A stretch of DNA of 64,000 bases, taken from the NCBI GenBank assembly GCA_964486825.1, contig CAZAQS010000001.1, positions 1 through 64,000 on the forward strand. The letters run 5' to 3'. The DNA is from CAZAQS01 sp964486825. GTDB taxonomy: Bacteria; Chloroflexota; Anaerolineae; Anaerolineales; UBA4823. The position numbers and the translations under genes were made by a program. The notes below the pieces were generated by a model. That model was not told the DNA's origin. It saw nothing but the letters and a program-made list of their open reading frames with translations, and made no database searches. Positions 8,402 through 16,928 of this stretch are shown in pieces (within the stretch, counting starts at the first letter, position 1; every line of letters starts with the position of its first letter).

Positions 8402-9934
8402 GTGTTGCCGATCGAAAATATCCTCCTGGTTGCGGCAATCTTACTTCTGTTAAGCATCGTCGCCAGCAAAGCCTCTGGAAGACTAGGGATTCCGGCCCTT
8501 CTGCTGTTCCTTCTCACAGGCATGTTAGCTGGGTCAGAAGGGCCGGGAGGGATATATTTTGACGATCCATGGTTATCCCAGTTGGTTGGTGTGGCGGCGC
8601 TAGCCTTCATCCTGTTCGATGGCGGGCTCTCCACGGAATGGCATGTCGTCCGGCCTGTCTTTTCGAAAGGGCTGGCGCTCTCCACCCTGGGGGTATTGAT
8701 AACGGCAATCTCGGTCGGCCTGTTCGCAACCTTAGTCCTGGATTTCACTTTCCTGGAGGGGTTATTGCTGGGTTCCATCGTCTCGAGCACCGATGCAGCA
8801 GCTGTCTTTTCCATCTTAAGATCACGGGATGTCCAATTGAAGGGGAAATTGGAGCCTATCCTAGAGCTAGAATCGGGTTCAAATGACCCCATGGCAGTTT
8901 TTCTCACCATCGGCTTCACCCAGTTGATCATCACCCCGAACAGCTCACTAGTAGACCTGGTCCCAATGTTTTTCCAACAGATGCTGCTCGGCGCGCTATT
9001 GGGCTTCGCATTTGGTCGCCTCGCTTCAGCTCTCGTCAACCGGATGAACCTGGCTTACCAGGGCTTATATCCTGTCTTAACGATCGCCCTGGTGATGCTA
9101 ACCTATGGAGCGACGACGTGGCTGGGGGGGAATGGCTTCCTGGCTGTCTACCTGGCCGGGTTGGTCATGAGAAAAAATGACTTCCTGCACCGGCGCAGTA
9201 TTACGCGCTTTCACGAAGGCCTGGCCTGGCTGATGCAGATTGGTATGTTCCTGGTTTTGGGCCTGCTGGTTTTTCCTTCCGAGCTCATGCCGGTCATCGG
9301 AATCGGCCTGCTGGTCTCGGTCTTCCTGATCCTGGTAGCCCGCCCCCTGAGCGTGCTCCTGTCGCTTTTACCCACCAAGCTTAACTTACGGGAGAAGGCG
9401 TTGGTCTCCTGGGTGGGATTAAGAGGCGCGGCCCCTATTATCCTGGCTACATTTCCCCTGGTAGCAGGAGTGGACCATTCCGACACCATTTTCAACCTGG
9501 TTTTCTTTATCGTGCTTACTTCTGTCTTGATACAAGGCACGACCATCATCCCGGTAGCCAGGCTATTAGGGGTATACGGGCCTTCCCAGCCTTCAAAGCC
9601 GCTTTACCCGCTCGAGTTCATTCCGGCTGCCAGCCCTGATAGCGGCCTGGTAAATTTGGAAATCTCCGCCAGATCAGGTGTGGTCGGGAAGAAGATCGTC
9701 GATCTGCACCTGCCGGACACCGCCCTGGTCGTACTGGTGAACCGAAGGGGCAAGTTTGTCATCCCAAGCGGTGGGACGGTATTGGAAGCCGGGGACCGGA
9801 TGATGGTGCTGGCAGATCAGGACTCGATCGATGAGGTGCGTTCGATATTTACACCAAGCGAAAACCAGGGTTCAGGACCTATACGCAGTGCAGCAGGCAG
9901 CCCCATGAGATTCGAGGAGGAAGAGGATGGATAA
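8402..9934 (+). CDS. Potassium/proton antiporter of the CPA1 family (NhaP2/CvrA type)
   Basis: 510 residues. The first 400 form about 12 membrane helices typical of Na+/H+ exchangers, with the family segments LLFLLTGMLAGSEGPGG, FILFDGGLSTEW, SIVSSTDAAAVFSILR and LELESGSNDPMAVFLT; the last holds the conserved acidic pair region. The C-terminal 100 residues form an RCK_C (TrkA-C) domain (SGVVGKKIVDLHLPDTALVV) that usually senses ions or nucleotides. NhaP2-like proteins exchange K+ or Na+ for protons at the cytoplasmic membrane. Translation probably begins at GTG 8402. The last 8 bp overlap ggt, so the two genes are likely coupled. Confidence 0.88.
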   Translation: MLPIENILLVAAILLLLSIVASKASGRLGIPALLLFLLTGMLAGSEGPGGIYFDDPWLSQLVGVAALAFILFDGGLSTEWHVVRPVFSKGLALSTLGVLITAISVGLFATLVLDFTFLEGLLLGSIVSSTDAAAVFSILRSRDVQLKGKLEPILELESGSNDPMAVFLTIGFTQLIITPNSSLVDLVPMFFQQMLLGALLGFAFGRLASALVNRMNLAYQGLYPVLTIALVMLTYGATTWLGGNGFLAVYLAGLVMRKNDFLHRRSITRFHEGLAWLMQIGMFLVLGLLVFPSELMPVIGIGLLVSVFLILVARPLSVLLSLLPTKLNLREKALVSWVGLRGAAPIILATFPLVAGVDHSDTIFNLVFFIVLTSVLIQGTTIIPVARLLGVYGPSQPSKPLYPLEFIPAASPDSGLVNLEISARSGVVGKKIVDLHLPDTALVVLVNRRGKFVIPSGGTVLEAGDRMMVLADQDSIDEVRSIFTPSENQGSGPIRSAAGSPMRFEEEEDG

Positions 9935-11567
9935 TGAGTTTAATTTCAAGTCACGGCGCTCGCCGGTATTCGGAAAGCGCGGCATGGTGGTGACTTCCCA
10001 ACCTCTGGCTGTAGCTGCCGGCTTGGAGATCCTTTCCCAGGGAGGCAATGCAGCGGATGCCGCTGTTGCCACTGCAGCCGCCCTGAACGTGACCGAACCT
10101 ACTTCAACCGGGATCGGGGGCGACTGTTTTGCTCTCTTTTTCAAAGCCGAAAACAAACAAATAAGCGCGCTGAACGGCTCTGGCAGGGCTCCGGCTGGCT
10201 TGAGCTTGGAGCGCTTACGCCGGGAAGGCTACCTGAAATCCCCTGATGATGAGCTGCCACCCTTCCATCCCTATACGATCACTGTCCCAGGGGCAGCTGC
10301 TGGCTGGGCTGACCTGATCGAGCGCCATGGTCATTTGCCTTTAAGCCGGGTCCTGGAACCTGCCATCCGGTTGGCCGAAGCAGGCTTCCCGGTTGCACCG
10401 GTCACAGCTTATTTTTGGCAGCGCGGCGCCGAGCGCCAGTTGAAGAACGCCATCGGTGGGCAGGAGCTGACCTTAGCCGGTCGAGCGCCACAAGCAGGGG
10501 AAATTTTCCGGAATCCTGGGCTGGCACGCACATTTCAATTCCTGGCAGAGGGTGGAAAAAAGGCTTTCTACCAGGGTGAGATTGCAGATTCCATTGCCCG
10601 TGTGGTACAGGCATCAGGAGGTTGCCTGGAAGTCGATGATCTGGCTGACCATACCAGCACCTGGGTTGAACCCATCAGCGTCAGTTACCGGGGAGTGCGG
10701 GTCTGGGAATGCCCGCCCAACGGTCAAGGACTGGCAGCCCTCCTGGCTTTGAATATCCTGGAAGGATACCAGATTTCTGCGAGCCAGCCGCTTTCCGTTC
10801 CGCGCTTACACCTGCAAATCGAGGCATTGCGCCTGGCCTTTGCGGATACCCGCTGGTACGTGACTGACCCCGCTTTCAATCCGGCTCCTCTCGAAGAGTT
10901 GCTATCGAAAGAATATGCCGCTGAACGGCGGAAGCTGATCGATCCCAAGCGGGCCAGTCCAGACCAGATGCGCGGCACACCCACCACTTCATCTGACACG
11001 GTCTACTTGAGCGTAGTGGATGTAGATGGCAATGCCTGCTCTTTTATCAACAGCAACTATATGGGCTTCGGGACCGGGATCGTTCCAAACGGGTGGGGCT
11101 TCAGCCTGCAAAACCGTGGGCACAACTTTAGCCTGGACTCTGAACACCCAAACGCCCTGGCTCCCGGTAAGCGACCCTACCATACCATCATCCCTGCACT
11201 GGCTACCCGCCAGTCTGACGGCTCCCTATACGCCAGCTTTGGGGTTATGGGCGGTTTTATGCAGCCTCAAGGCCATATGCAAGTCCTGAGCGGGCTCGTG
11301 GATGATGGTTTAGACCCCCAGGCCGTGCTTGACCGGCCTCGTTTCTGCATTGATAGCGGCACAGCGGGCGGCCGGATCGCTCTGGAAGAGGGCATATCCC
11401 AACTGGTTTTCGAGCAGCTGGCAGGTATGGGGCACACCCTGTACCCGGTCAGCGGTCACGAGCGCGCCCTCTTCGGGCGTGGCCATGTGATCCTGCGAGA
11501 CCCGGAGACGGGTGTCCTGCAGGCCGGCAGCGACCCTCGGGCGGACGGTTGTGCGATGACTCTCTAG
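9927..11567 (+). CDS. ggt: Gamma-glutamyltransferase family protein
   Basis: 546 residues. The gene starts at ATG 9927 within the end of the antiporter gene, after GAGGAGGAAGAGG. Family landmarks are GGNAADAAVATAAALNV (about 39-55), STGIGGDCFALFF (about 60-72) and the autoprocessing site SSDTVYLSVVD, where T358 would become the N-terminal nucleophile of the small subunit. PGKRPYHTIIPALA and GGFMQPQGHMQVL are typical of the small subunit. The enzyme cleaves or transfers the gamma-glutamyl group of glutathione-like peptides. No clear signal peptide is seen, so it may be cytoplasmic like the YwrD-type members, and its true substrate is uncertain. It ends convergently with the first GltD-like gene (4 bp overlap). 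Confidence 0.9.
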   Translation: MDNEFNFKSRRSPVFGKRGMVVTSQPLAVAAGLEILSQGGNAADAAVATAAALNVTEPTSTGIGGDCFALFFKAENKQISALNGSGRAPAGLSLERLRREGYLKSPDDELPPFHPYTITVPGAAAGWADLIERHGHLPLSRVLEPAIRLAEAGFPVAPVTAYFWQRGAERQLKNAIGGQELTLAGRAPQAGEIFRNPGLARTFQFLAEGGKKAFYQGEIADSIARVVQASGGCLEVDDLADHTSTWVEPISVSYRGVRVWECPPNGQGLAALLALNILEGYQISASQPLSVPRLHLQIEALRLAFADTRWYVTDPAFNPAPLEELLSKEYAAERRKLIDPKRASPDQMRGTPTTSSDTVYLSVVDVDGNACSFINSNYMGFGTGIVPNGWGFSLQNRGHNFSLDSEHPNALAPGKRPYHTIIPALATRQSDGSLYASFGVMGGFMQPQGHMQVLSGLVDDGLDPQAVLDRPRFCIDSGTAGGRIALEEGISQLVFEQLAGMGHTLYPVSGHERALFGRGHVILRDPETGVLQAGSDPRADGCAMTL

Positions 11568-13012
11568 TAGAGGTAAGCGTCGATGGTATTGGCGGCTTTT
11601 CGCCCCGCCACCATAGCAGTAACGACAAGGTCTGGGCCTGTAACCACGTCTCCACCCACAAAGACTCCCATCCGGCTGGTGGCGCCGGTTTCAGGGTCGG
11701 TTATGATCAAGCCCCATTTATGTGTCTTCAATCCTGGGGTTGTTGCGCCTATGATCGGGTCCGGGTAATATCCCAGGGCCAGGACAGCCGTATCGGCCTC
11801 CACGATAAAGTTAGATCCTTTGACAGGGACTGGCCGGCGCCGGCCTTTAGCATCTGGTTCCCCAAGCTCCATCTTGATACACTCGACCCGCGCCAGGCGC
11901 CCGTTCTCTCCAGGGATAAAGCGTACCGGTTGCGTCAATAGCTGGTAGGTAGCCCCTTCCGCCTGGGCTAGCTCACGGTCTTTCTTGCCGCCCGGCATCT
12001 CCGCCTCCGTGCGCCGGTACAGGCAGGTTACCTCGTCTGCACCCAGGCGCAAGGCGCTACGCAGGCAGTCGGAGGCGGTATCCCCTGCACCGATAACCAC
12101 AACCTTACGTCCTAATTCTGGATGGGGCTGGCCCTTCACGGGCCGCAAAGGATGGATATGGGATGGCAGGAGTTCCTGGTCCACATTGGTCCGGATCAAA
12201 AATTCGGTCGCTTTATAAACGCCTGGCAGATCCTCACCTGGGACGCTCATCGGAGCATCCACACCCGCCCCCACACCAATGAAAACAGCCTCGTACCCCT
12301 CATGGAAGAGGTCGTTGATCGATCTTGACCTGCCGATATACGTATTCCCCACAAAAGTGACCCCGGCTTCCTCAAGGTCTTGCCACCACCCGGTTACCAC
12401 TTGTTTGGGAAGTTTGAAATTGGGAATCCCATAGGTAAGAAGACCACCAGGGGCGGGTTTTGCATCAAAGATCGTAACCCAGTGTCCGCGCTGCACGAGC
12501 TGCTCGGCACAAGCCAATCCGGCGGGTCCCGCGCCGACGATAGCTACGGACCGTCCGGTCGGAAATGGTACCTTCAACTTATACCCGTCGTGTTGTCGTT
12601 GGTAATCCGTAACGAACGCTTCCAGTAATCCGGTCAAGACGGGGTCCCCCTTTTTCCCACGTACACAAGCTCCCTGGCAGAGCTGTTCGTGAGGGCAAAC
12701 TCGCCCACAAATTTCCGGCATCGAGCTCGTCTGGCGGTATACTTTTGCCGCTTCAATAAACTCTCCCTTTTCGATATACGACATCGCCAGGGATATATCG
12801 TTATGAGCTGGGCAAGCCTTCGTGCAAGGAGCCGCATCCGGGCAATGTATGCATCGGGAAGCTTCATAGATGGCACGCTCGGCATCCAATGGCAGAACGA
12901 CATCATCGAAATCAAGCACGCGCCCTTCAGCAGGGCGAAGGGGTATGCCTCTGGAGTCCAGGCGCATACGCTCTTTCCGATCCAGGCCCGAAAACTCTCT
13001 CGCATTCTGCAT
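11564..13012 (-). CDS. GltD-like NAD(P)-dependent oxidoreductase (copy 1)
   Basis: 482 residues, with AGGAG upstream of the ATG. The N-terminal part has the cysteine-rich iron-sulfur segments of the glutamate synthase small subunit family (CIHCPDAAPCTKACPAHNDI and CGRVCPHEQLCQGACVRG). An FAD-binding motif VAIVGAGPAGLACAEQL and an NAD(P)-binding motif VVVIGAGDTASDCLRSAL follow. Such proteins carry electrons from NAD(P)H through FAD and iron-sulfur clusters to a partner. No glutamate synthase large subunit is nearby, so it might serve GltB encoded elsewhere, an NfnB-like role or another acceptor. It is a close paralogue of the next gene (13154-14587). Confidence 0.87.
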   Translation of the reverse strand: MQNAREFSGLDRKERMRLDSRGIPLRPAEGRVLDFDDVVLPLDAERAIYEASRCIHCPDAAPCTKACPAHNDISLAMSYIEKGEFIEAAKVYRQTSSMPEICGRVCPHEQLCQGACVRGKKGDPVLTGLLEAFVTDYQRQHDGYKLKVPFPTGRSVAIVGAGPAGLACAEQLVQRGHWVTIFDAKPAPGGLLTYGIPNFKLPKQVVTGWWQDLEEAGVTFVGNTYIGRSRSINDLFHEGYEAVFIGVGAGVDAPMSVPGEDLPGVYKATEFLIRTNVDQELLPSHIHPLRPVKGQPHPELGRKVVVIGAGDTASDCLRSALRLGADEVTCLYRRTEAEMPGGKKDRELAQAEGATYQLLTQPVRFIPGENGRLARVECIKMELGEPDAKGRRRPVPVKGSNFIVEADTAVLALGYYPDPIIGATTPGLKTHKWGLIITDPETGATSRMGVFVGGDVVTGPDLVVTAMVAGRKAANTIDAYLY

Positions 13013-13068
13013 CTTGTTCTCCTATTGGCTAAGCAACTGTGGCTGACGGTTCGAAGGAAATATACCGA

Positions 13069-13098
13069 TGGGCGACCCACCAGATCGTAGGTCGCCCA
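13069..13098. repeat. 9-bp inverted repeat between the two GltD-like genes
   Basis: TGGGCGACC (13069-13077) and GGTCGCCCA (13090-13098) form a perfect inverted repeat with a 12-nt spacer in the leader of copy 1. It could be an operator or an RNA hairpin; no U-run follows. Confidence 0.4.
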
Positions 13099-13123
13099 CG
13101 GCAGCGAAAGGAGGAAGGAGGAT

Positions 13124-13155
13124 AAGAAAGGCGCCCAAACAAGACGCCCTCCCTT
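13124..13155 (-). terminator. Possible terminator after GltD-like copy 2
   Basis: On the minus strand the stop codon of copy 2 is followed by a hairpin whose core pairs GGCGTC with GGCGCC, extended by A-U and G-U pairs with one bulge, then TTTCTTAT. This is a plausible weak intrinsic terminator or attenuator between the two paralogues. Confidence 0.4.
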
Positions 13156-14587
13156 ACTTATCTTTCAGATACTCGTCAATCGATGCAGCCGCCTTGCGCC
13201 CTGCCACCATGGCAGTTACGACTAGATCCGGGCCAGTTACTGCATCTCCACCAGCATATACACCTGGGCGAGTCGTAGCACCTGTGTCTTTATCGATCAC
13301 AATCAAGCCCCAGTTCTTGGTTTCCAGACCAGGTGTTGTCTCCCCGATAATGGGGTCTGGCCAGTAACCGAGGGCCAGCACCGCGGTATCAGCTTCGACA
13401 ATGAAATTGGAGCCTTCTACCGGTACAGGCCGGCGGCGTCCTTTTGCGTCCGGCTCACCCAAAACCATCTGGATGCATTCTACTTTTTCGAGACGTCCGT
13501 TGTCACCAGGGATGAAGCGAACCGGTTGGGTCAGGAACTGGTACTGGGCGCCTTCTTCCCTGGCCAGCTCACGATCGTGCTTGCCACCTGGCATTTCCTT
13601 CTCTGTACGCCGATACAAGCAACGGACCTCATCTGCTCCCAGGCGCAGCGCGCTGCGTAAACAATCCGAAGCGGTATCACCCCCACCGATGACCACAACT
13701 TTCCGCCCTATATCTGGACGAGAGCGCATATCCTCAGGCAAGAGGTCTAGCGCTACGTTGCAGCGCGCCAGGAATTCGGTCGCCTTGTAAACACCCGGGA
13801 GATCCTCTCCGGGGGCTTCCATCGGCGCATCTACCAAAGTACCAACGCCTATGTATGCGGCCTGATAACCCTCTTCGAATAGCTCATCGATAGTTTTGTC
13901 TTTTCCGATATACGTGTTCAAAGCAAAATCGACGCCAGCCCGTCTCAGGTCATCCACCCTGGCAAATACGACGTCCTTAGGAAGTTTAAAGTTCGGAATA
14001 CCGTAGGTTAGCAAGCCGCCTTCGGCGGGTTTCGAATCGAAGATCGTTACCTTATGCCCTTTCTGTACCAGTTGCTCGGCGCAAGACAGGCCAGAAGGGC
14101 CGGCGCCTACGATGGCAACCTTTTTGCCGCTCACAGGTCCAACAGGGATATCCACCCCTAGAACCCGCCGCTCGTAATCACAAACGAAGGCCTCCAAGGG
14201 CCCGGTCATAACCGGCTCGAAGGACTTCAAATGGGAACATGACCCCTGGCAAAGTTGTTCCTGAGGGCAGACCCGCCCGCATACCTCGGGCATTGAGCTG
14301 GTCTGCCGGTAAAGCTTGGCTGCCTCAAGGAAGGCGCCGTTCTCAATCAACCACATGGCAGAAGGGATATCGTTATGCGCCGGGCAGGCCAGCATGCAAG
14401 GAGCCGGATCAGGACATTGCACGCATCGTGAAGCCTCTTCCATAGCTCGCTCAGCTGTCAATGGAACGACTACGTCTTCGAAGTCGTGCAGTCGCTCGTC
14501 CACGGGACGAGTCTCAACCTCAAGGGAGGGCACTCGTGCTCTCGCTTTTCGATCAATAGCTAAAAATTCCCCTGGGATAGATCTCAT
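13154..14587 (-). CDS. GltD-like NAD(P)-dependent oxidoreductase (copy 2)
   Basis: 477 residues, with GGAGG just upstream of the ATG at 14587. The layout matches copy 1: cysteine clusters CVQCPDPAPCMLACPAHNDI and CGRVCPQEQLCQGSC, FAD motif VAIVGAGPSGLSCAEQL and NAD(P) motif VVVIGGGDTASDCLRSAL. The two proteins are alike over their whole length and probably arose by tandem duplication. The usual role in the family is electron delivery to a glutamate synthase large subunit, but none is present here. Two small subunits without a large one leaves open a different acceptor or a heteromeric complex. The gene is divergent from the export operon at 14855. Confidence 0.87.
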   Translation of the reverse strand: MRSIPGEFLAIDRKARARVPSLEVETRPVDERLHDFEDVVVPLTAERAMEEASRCVQCPDPAPCMLACPAHNDIPSAMWLIENGAFLEAAKLYRQTSSMPEVCGRVCPQEQLCQGSCSHLKSFEPVMTGPLEAFVCDYERRVLGVDIPVGPVSGKKVAIVGAGPSGLSCAEQLVQKGHKVTIFDSKPAEGGLLTYGIPNFKLPKDVVFARVDDLRRAGVDFALNTYIGKDKTIDELFEEGYQAAYIGVGTLVDAPMEAPGEDLPGVYKATEFLARCNVALDLLPEDMRSRPDIGRKVVVIGGGDTASDCLRSALRLGADEVRCLYRRTEKEMPGGKHDRELAREEGAQYQFLTQPVRFIPGDNGRLEKVECIQMVLGEPDAKGRRRPVPVEGSNFIVEADTAVLALGYWPDPIIGETTPGLETKNWGLIVIDKDTGATTRPGVYAGGDAVTGPDLVVTAMVAGRKAAASIDEYLKDK

Positions 14588-14654
14588 AAGCTTGCCTCCT
14601 AACCTTCTACTTATAAATCATAGCGGATCTGTATGGTAAAGTATTAGTCCCATA

Positions 14655-14707
14655 TGTCACAAGTTTACCCCGAGGATGTCACCTTTATGCGTGATGGTTG
14701 TCACAAG
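14655..14707 (+). promoter_or_regulatory. Three TGTCAC direct repeats at exact 22-bp spacing
   Basis: TGTCAC begins at 14655, 14677 and 14699; the outer two extend to TGTCACAAG. The equal 22-bp period, about two DNA helix turns, puts all copies on the same face. The last copy ends a few bases before the -35 position of a candidate promoter for the export operon, as expected for an activator of the OmpR/PhoB type. The regulator is not identified. Confidence 0.55.
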
Positions 14708-14731
14708 CCATTCCACCCAGGGGAGATTTAG

Positions 14732-14746
14732 GTTACAATCGGTAAC
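14732..14746 (+). promoter_or_regulatory. Candidate -10 box inside an inverted repeat, export operon
   Basis: GTTAC (14732-14736) and GTAAC (14742-14746) form an inverted repeat around TACAAT (14734-14739), a good -10 box. No good -35 box is present 17 bp upstream, which fits a promoter that depends on an activator bound to the TGTCAC repeats. The leader to the adaptor gene would be about 105 nt. Confidence 0.4.
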
Positions 14747-14854
14747 TAATGGGGTAATAGAAGGAGTATCTTCCCACTATACAAATAAAAAAACGTAGCG
14801 GAGCACCAGACGCTATTTAAGTAGGAAAGCGTTAAAATCGGAGGAAATAAAAGT

Positions 14855-16243
14855 ATGAAGAGAATCATCACATTACTGGTTTTGGTGGTCGTAATCGTTG
14901 GGGGATTGCTCGCCTTCCAGTATTTTAGGAACCAGCAGCGCGCGGCTGCTTTTAATGATCTGCAAACGGTGCCAACGACGCGAGGTAGTCTCACCGCAAC
15001 GGTAGGAGCAACCGGCAGTGTCCGTCCAAACCAAAGCGTCCTGCTTTCCTTCCAAACCACAGGTACGGTTGAGGATGTCAATGTTTCCGTAGGCTCGAGC
15101 GTAGAAGCCGGAGACATCCTGGTAAATCTTCGGCAATCCTCCCTGCCTCAGAACGTCATCCTGGCCAGTGCGGAGCTTGTGAGCACGCAAAAAGCTCTTG
15201 AAGACCTACGCGAATCAAGGGTCACAGCATCAGAGACCTTGCAGGCTGTACAGAACGCTGAACAAGCCCTGATCGAGTCCGAGCGGGCATTAGTCCGCTT
15301 CGATGAAGAAGAATACAAAGATAACCTGGAGGAAGCTCGCGAAAATATCATTGACGCTCGCGCCCAGCTGAGGGATGTTGAAGAAGACTTCGAACCTTAC
15401 CAGGATTGGGCGGAAGACAACCAAACCCGTCGGGACTATAAGGAGAGAGTCGATCAGGCCCAGCGGGAATACGATGAGGAAATTCGAACACTTAGATCCC
15501 TTCAGCTTGAAAAGACAGCAGCCGAAGCTGCCTACGAGCTCGCTCAGGCCCAGTTGGAGGATGCGAAACGGGAATACGAGCGCTGGGCCAATGGCCCCGA
15601 TCCAGATGAAATCGCATCATTGGAGGCCAGAATAGTCGCCGCAGAAGCTACCATTTCTCTCTCCAGGTTGGAAACGCCTTTCGCTGGCACAGTTACGCAA
15701 TTGAATATTAAACCTGGCGACCAGGTGTCCCTGGGGACTACCGCCATTCGCATCGATGACCTCTCAAACCTGTTGGTGGACCTCCAGATTTCAGAGGTTG
15801 ATATCAACCGGGTAGCCGTGGGCCAGCCGGTATACCTTACCTTTGACGCTATCCTGGGCCGGGAATACCAAGGGGTCGTATCAGATGTCTCGCCGGTGGG
15901 CCAAAATACGCAGGGCATCATCGAGTTTGTCGTAACGGTAGAGCTCTCGGATCCGAACGGAGACGTAAAGCCAGGCATGACTGCAGGGGTCAATGTGGTC
16001 GTAAACCAGCTAGAAAACGTGGTTCTTGTCCCCAACCGGGCTGTCCGTGTGCAAGATGGACAGCGTGTGGTATACGTCCTACGAAATGGCTCCCTGGAAA
16101 GAGTACCCGTAAGCCTGGGGGCTTCTTCCGATACGATGAGCCAGGTATTGGTTGGAAATTTGCAAAACGGGGATAGCATCGTCCTCAATCCACCCACGAA
16201 CTTCTCGAATACTGGTGGCCCGCCCCCATTCGTAACGAGGTAG
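14855..16243 (+). CDS. HlyD/MacA-type membrane-fusion adaptor
   Basis: 462 residues with a strong GGAGGAAATAAAAGT ribosome site. An N-terminal membrane helix (ITLLVLVVVIVGGLLAF) anchors the protein. It is followed by a lipoyl-like half domain (GATGSVRPNQSVLLSFQTTG), a long charged coiled coil (about residues 110-250, rich in Glu, Arg and Gln), the second lipoyl half (IVAAEATISLSRLETPFAGTV) and beta-barrel segments. This is the layout of the MacA/HlyD adaptors that work with MacB-type ABC exporters. In an organism thought to have one membrane it would act between exporter and cell surface. It forms an operon with the next two genes. Confidence 0.9.
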   Translation: MKRIITLLVLVVVIVGGLLAFQYFRNQQRAAAFNDLQTVPTTRGSLTATVGATGSVRPNQSVLLSFQTTGTVEDVNVSVGSSVEAGDILVNLRQSSLPQNVILASAELVSTQKALEDLRESRVTASETLQAVQNAEQALIESERALVRFDEEEYKDNLEEARENIIDARAQLRDVEEDFEPYQDWAEDNQTRRDYKERVDQAQREYDEEIRTLRSLQLEKTAAEAAYELAQAQLEDAKREYERWANGPDPDEIASLEARIVAAEATISLSRLETPFAGTVTQLNIKPGDQVSLGTTAIRIDDLSNLLVDLQISEVDINRVAVGQPVYLTFDAILGREYQGVVSDVSPVGQNTQGIIEFVVTVELSDPNGDVKPGMTAGVNVVVNQLENVVLVPNRAVRVQDGQRVVYVLRNGSLERVPVSLGASSDTMSQVLVGNLQNGDSIVLNPPTNFSNTGGPPPFVTR

Positions 16244-16245
16244 AC

Positions 16246-16926
16246 ATGAACGAACCTGTAATTCTTGCACAGAACCTGACAAAAGTATATAAAATGGGCG
16301 ACGTCCAGGTACATGCGCTACGCGGTCTGTCCCTTCAGATCCAGCATGGCGAGGTGGTTGCTATTATGGGACCGTCCGGCTCAGGTAAATCCACACTGAT
16401 GAATATCATTGGCTGCCTCGATCGCCCAACCCAGGGGGAGTATTTCCTGGACGGGGAGCGCGTTTCCGATCTAAGCGACGACCAGTTGGCGACCATCCGC
16501 AACATGAAGGTGGGATTCGTCTTCCAAAGCTTCAATCTGCTACCCAGAGCGACTGCCCTGGCTAACGTCGAGTTGCCCATCCGTTATGCTCGAGGTAGCA
16601 CTGGCAGGCGCGAAAAAGCCTCCCGCGCGCTTGAATCTGTCGGGCTGGGCGATAGAATGAACCACCGCCCGAGTGAGCTGTCGGGCGGACAGCAGCAGAG
16701 AGTAGCGATTGCACGCGCTCTCGTTAATGAGCCTGCCATCATCCTGGCTGATGAGCCGACCGGCAACCTGGATACAAAATCGGGCCACGAGATCATGGAG
16801 CTGCTGCTCTCCCTGAACAAGCAGCGCGGCACCACAGTCATCATCGTTACCCATGACAGGGACGTGGCAGCCCAGACCCAGCGGTCTATCCAAATCAGGG
16901 ACGGGCTGGTGGAGGAGAAGGCATAA
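16246..16926 (+). CDS. MacB/LolD-type ABC transporter ATPase
   Basis: 226 residues, the usual size of a stand-alone MacB/LolD ATPase. Walker A is GPSGSGKST (about 41-49), the signature is LSGGQQQRVAIARAL, and Walker B is IILADEPTGNLD, the wording typical of this exporter subfamily. It starts 2 bp after the adaptor gene and ends 2 bp before the permease gene, so the three genes form one operon. The ATPase would power mechanotransmission by the FtsX-like permease. Exported substrates of such systems include antibiotics, peptides and lipoproteins; the substrate here is unknown. Confidence 0.94.
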   Translation: MNEPVILAQNLTKVYKMGDVQVHALRGLSLQIQHGEVVAIMGPSGSGKSTLMNIIGCLDRPTQGEYFLDGERVSDLSDDQLATIRNMKVGFVFQSFNLLPRATALANVELPIRYARGSTGRREKASRALESVGLGDRMNHRPSELSGGQQQRVAIARALVNEPAIILADEPTGNLDTKSGHEIMELLLSLNKQRGTTVIIVTHDRDVAAQTQRSIQIRDGLVEEKA

Positions 16927-16928
16927 CG

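Noticed and set aside
8374..9039. 221-residue ORF on the minus strand opposite the antiporter gene
   Set aside because: Antisense shadow of a clear membrane transporter; its low-complexity, Arg/Ser/Pro-rich composition is typical of such shadows.
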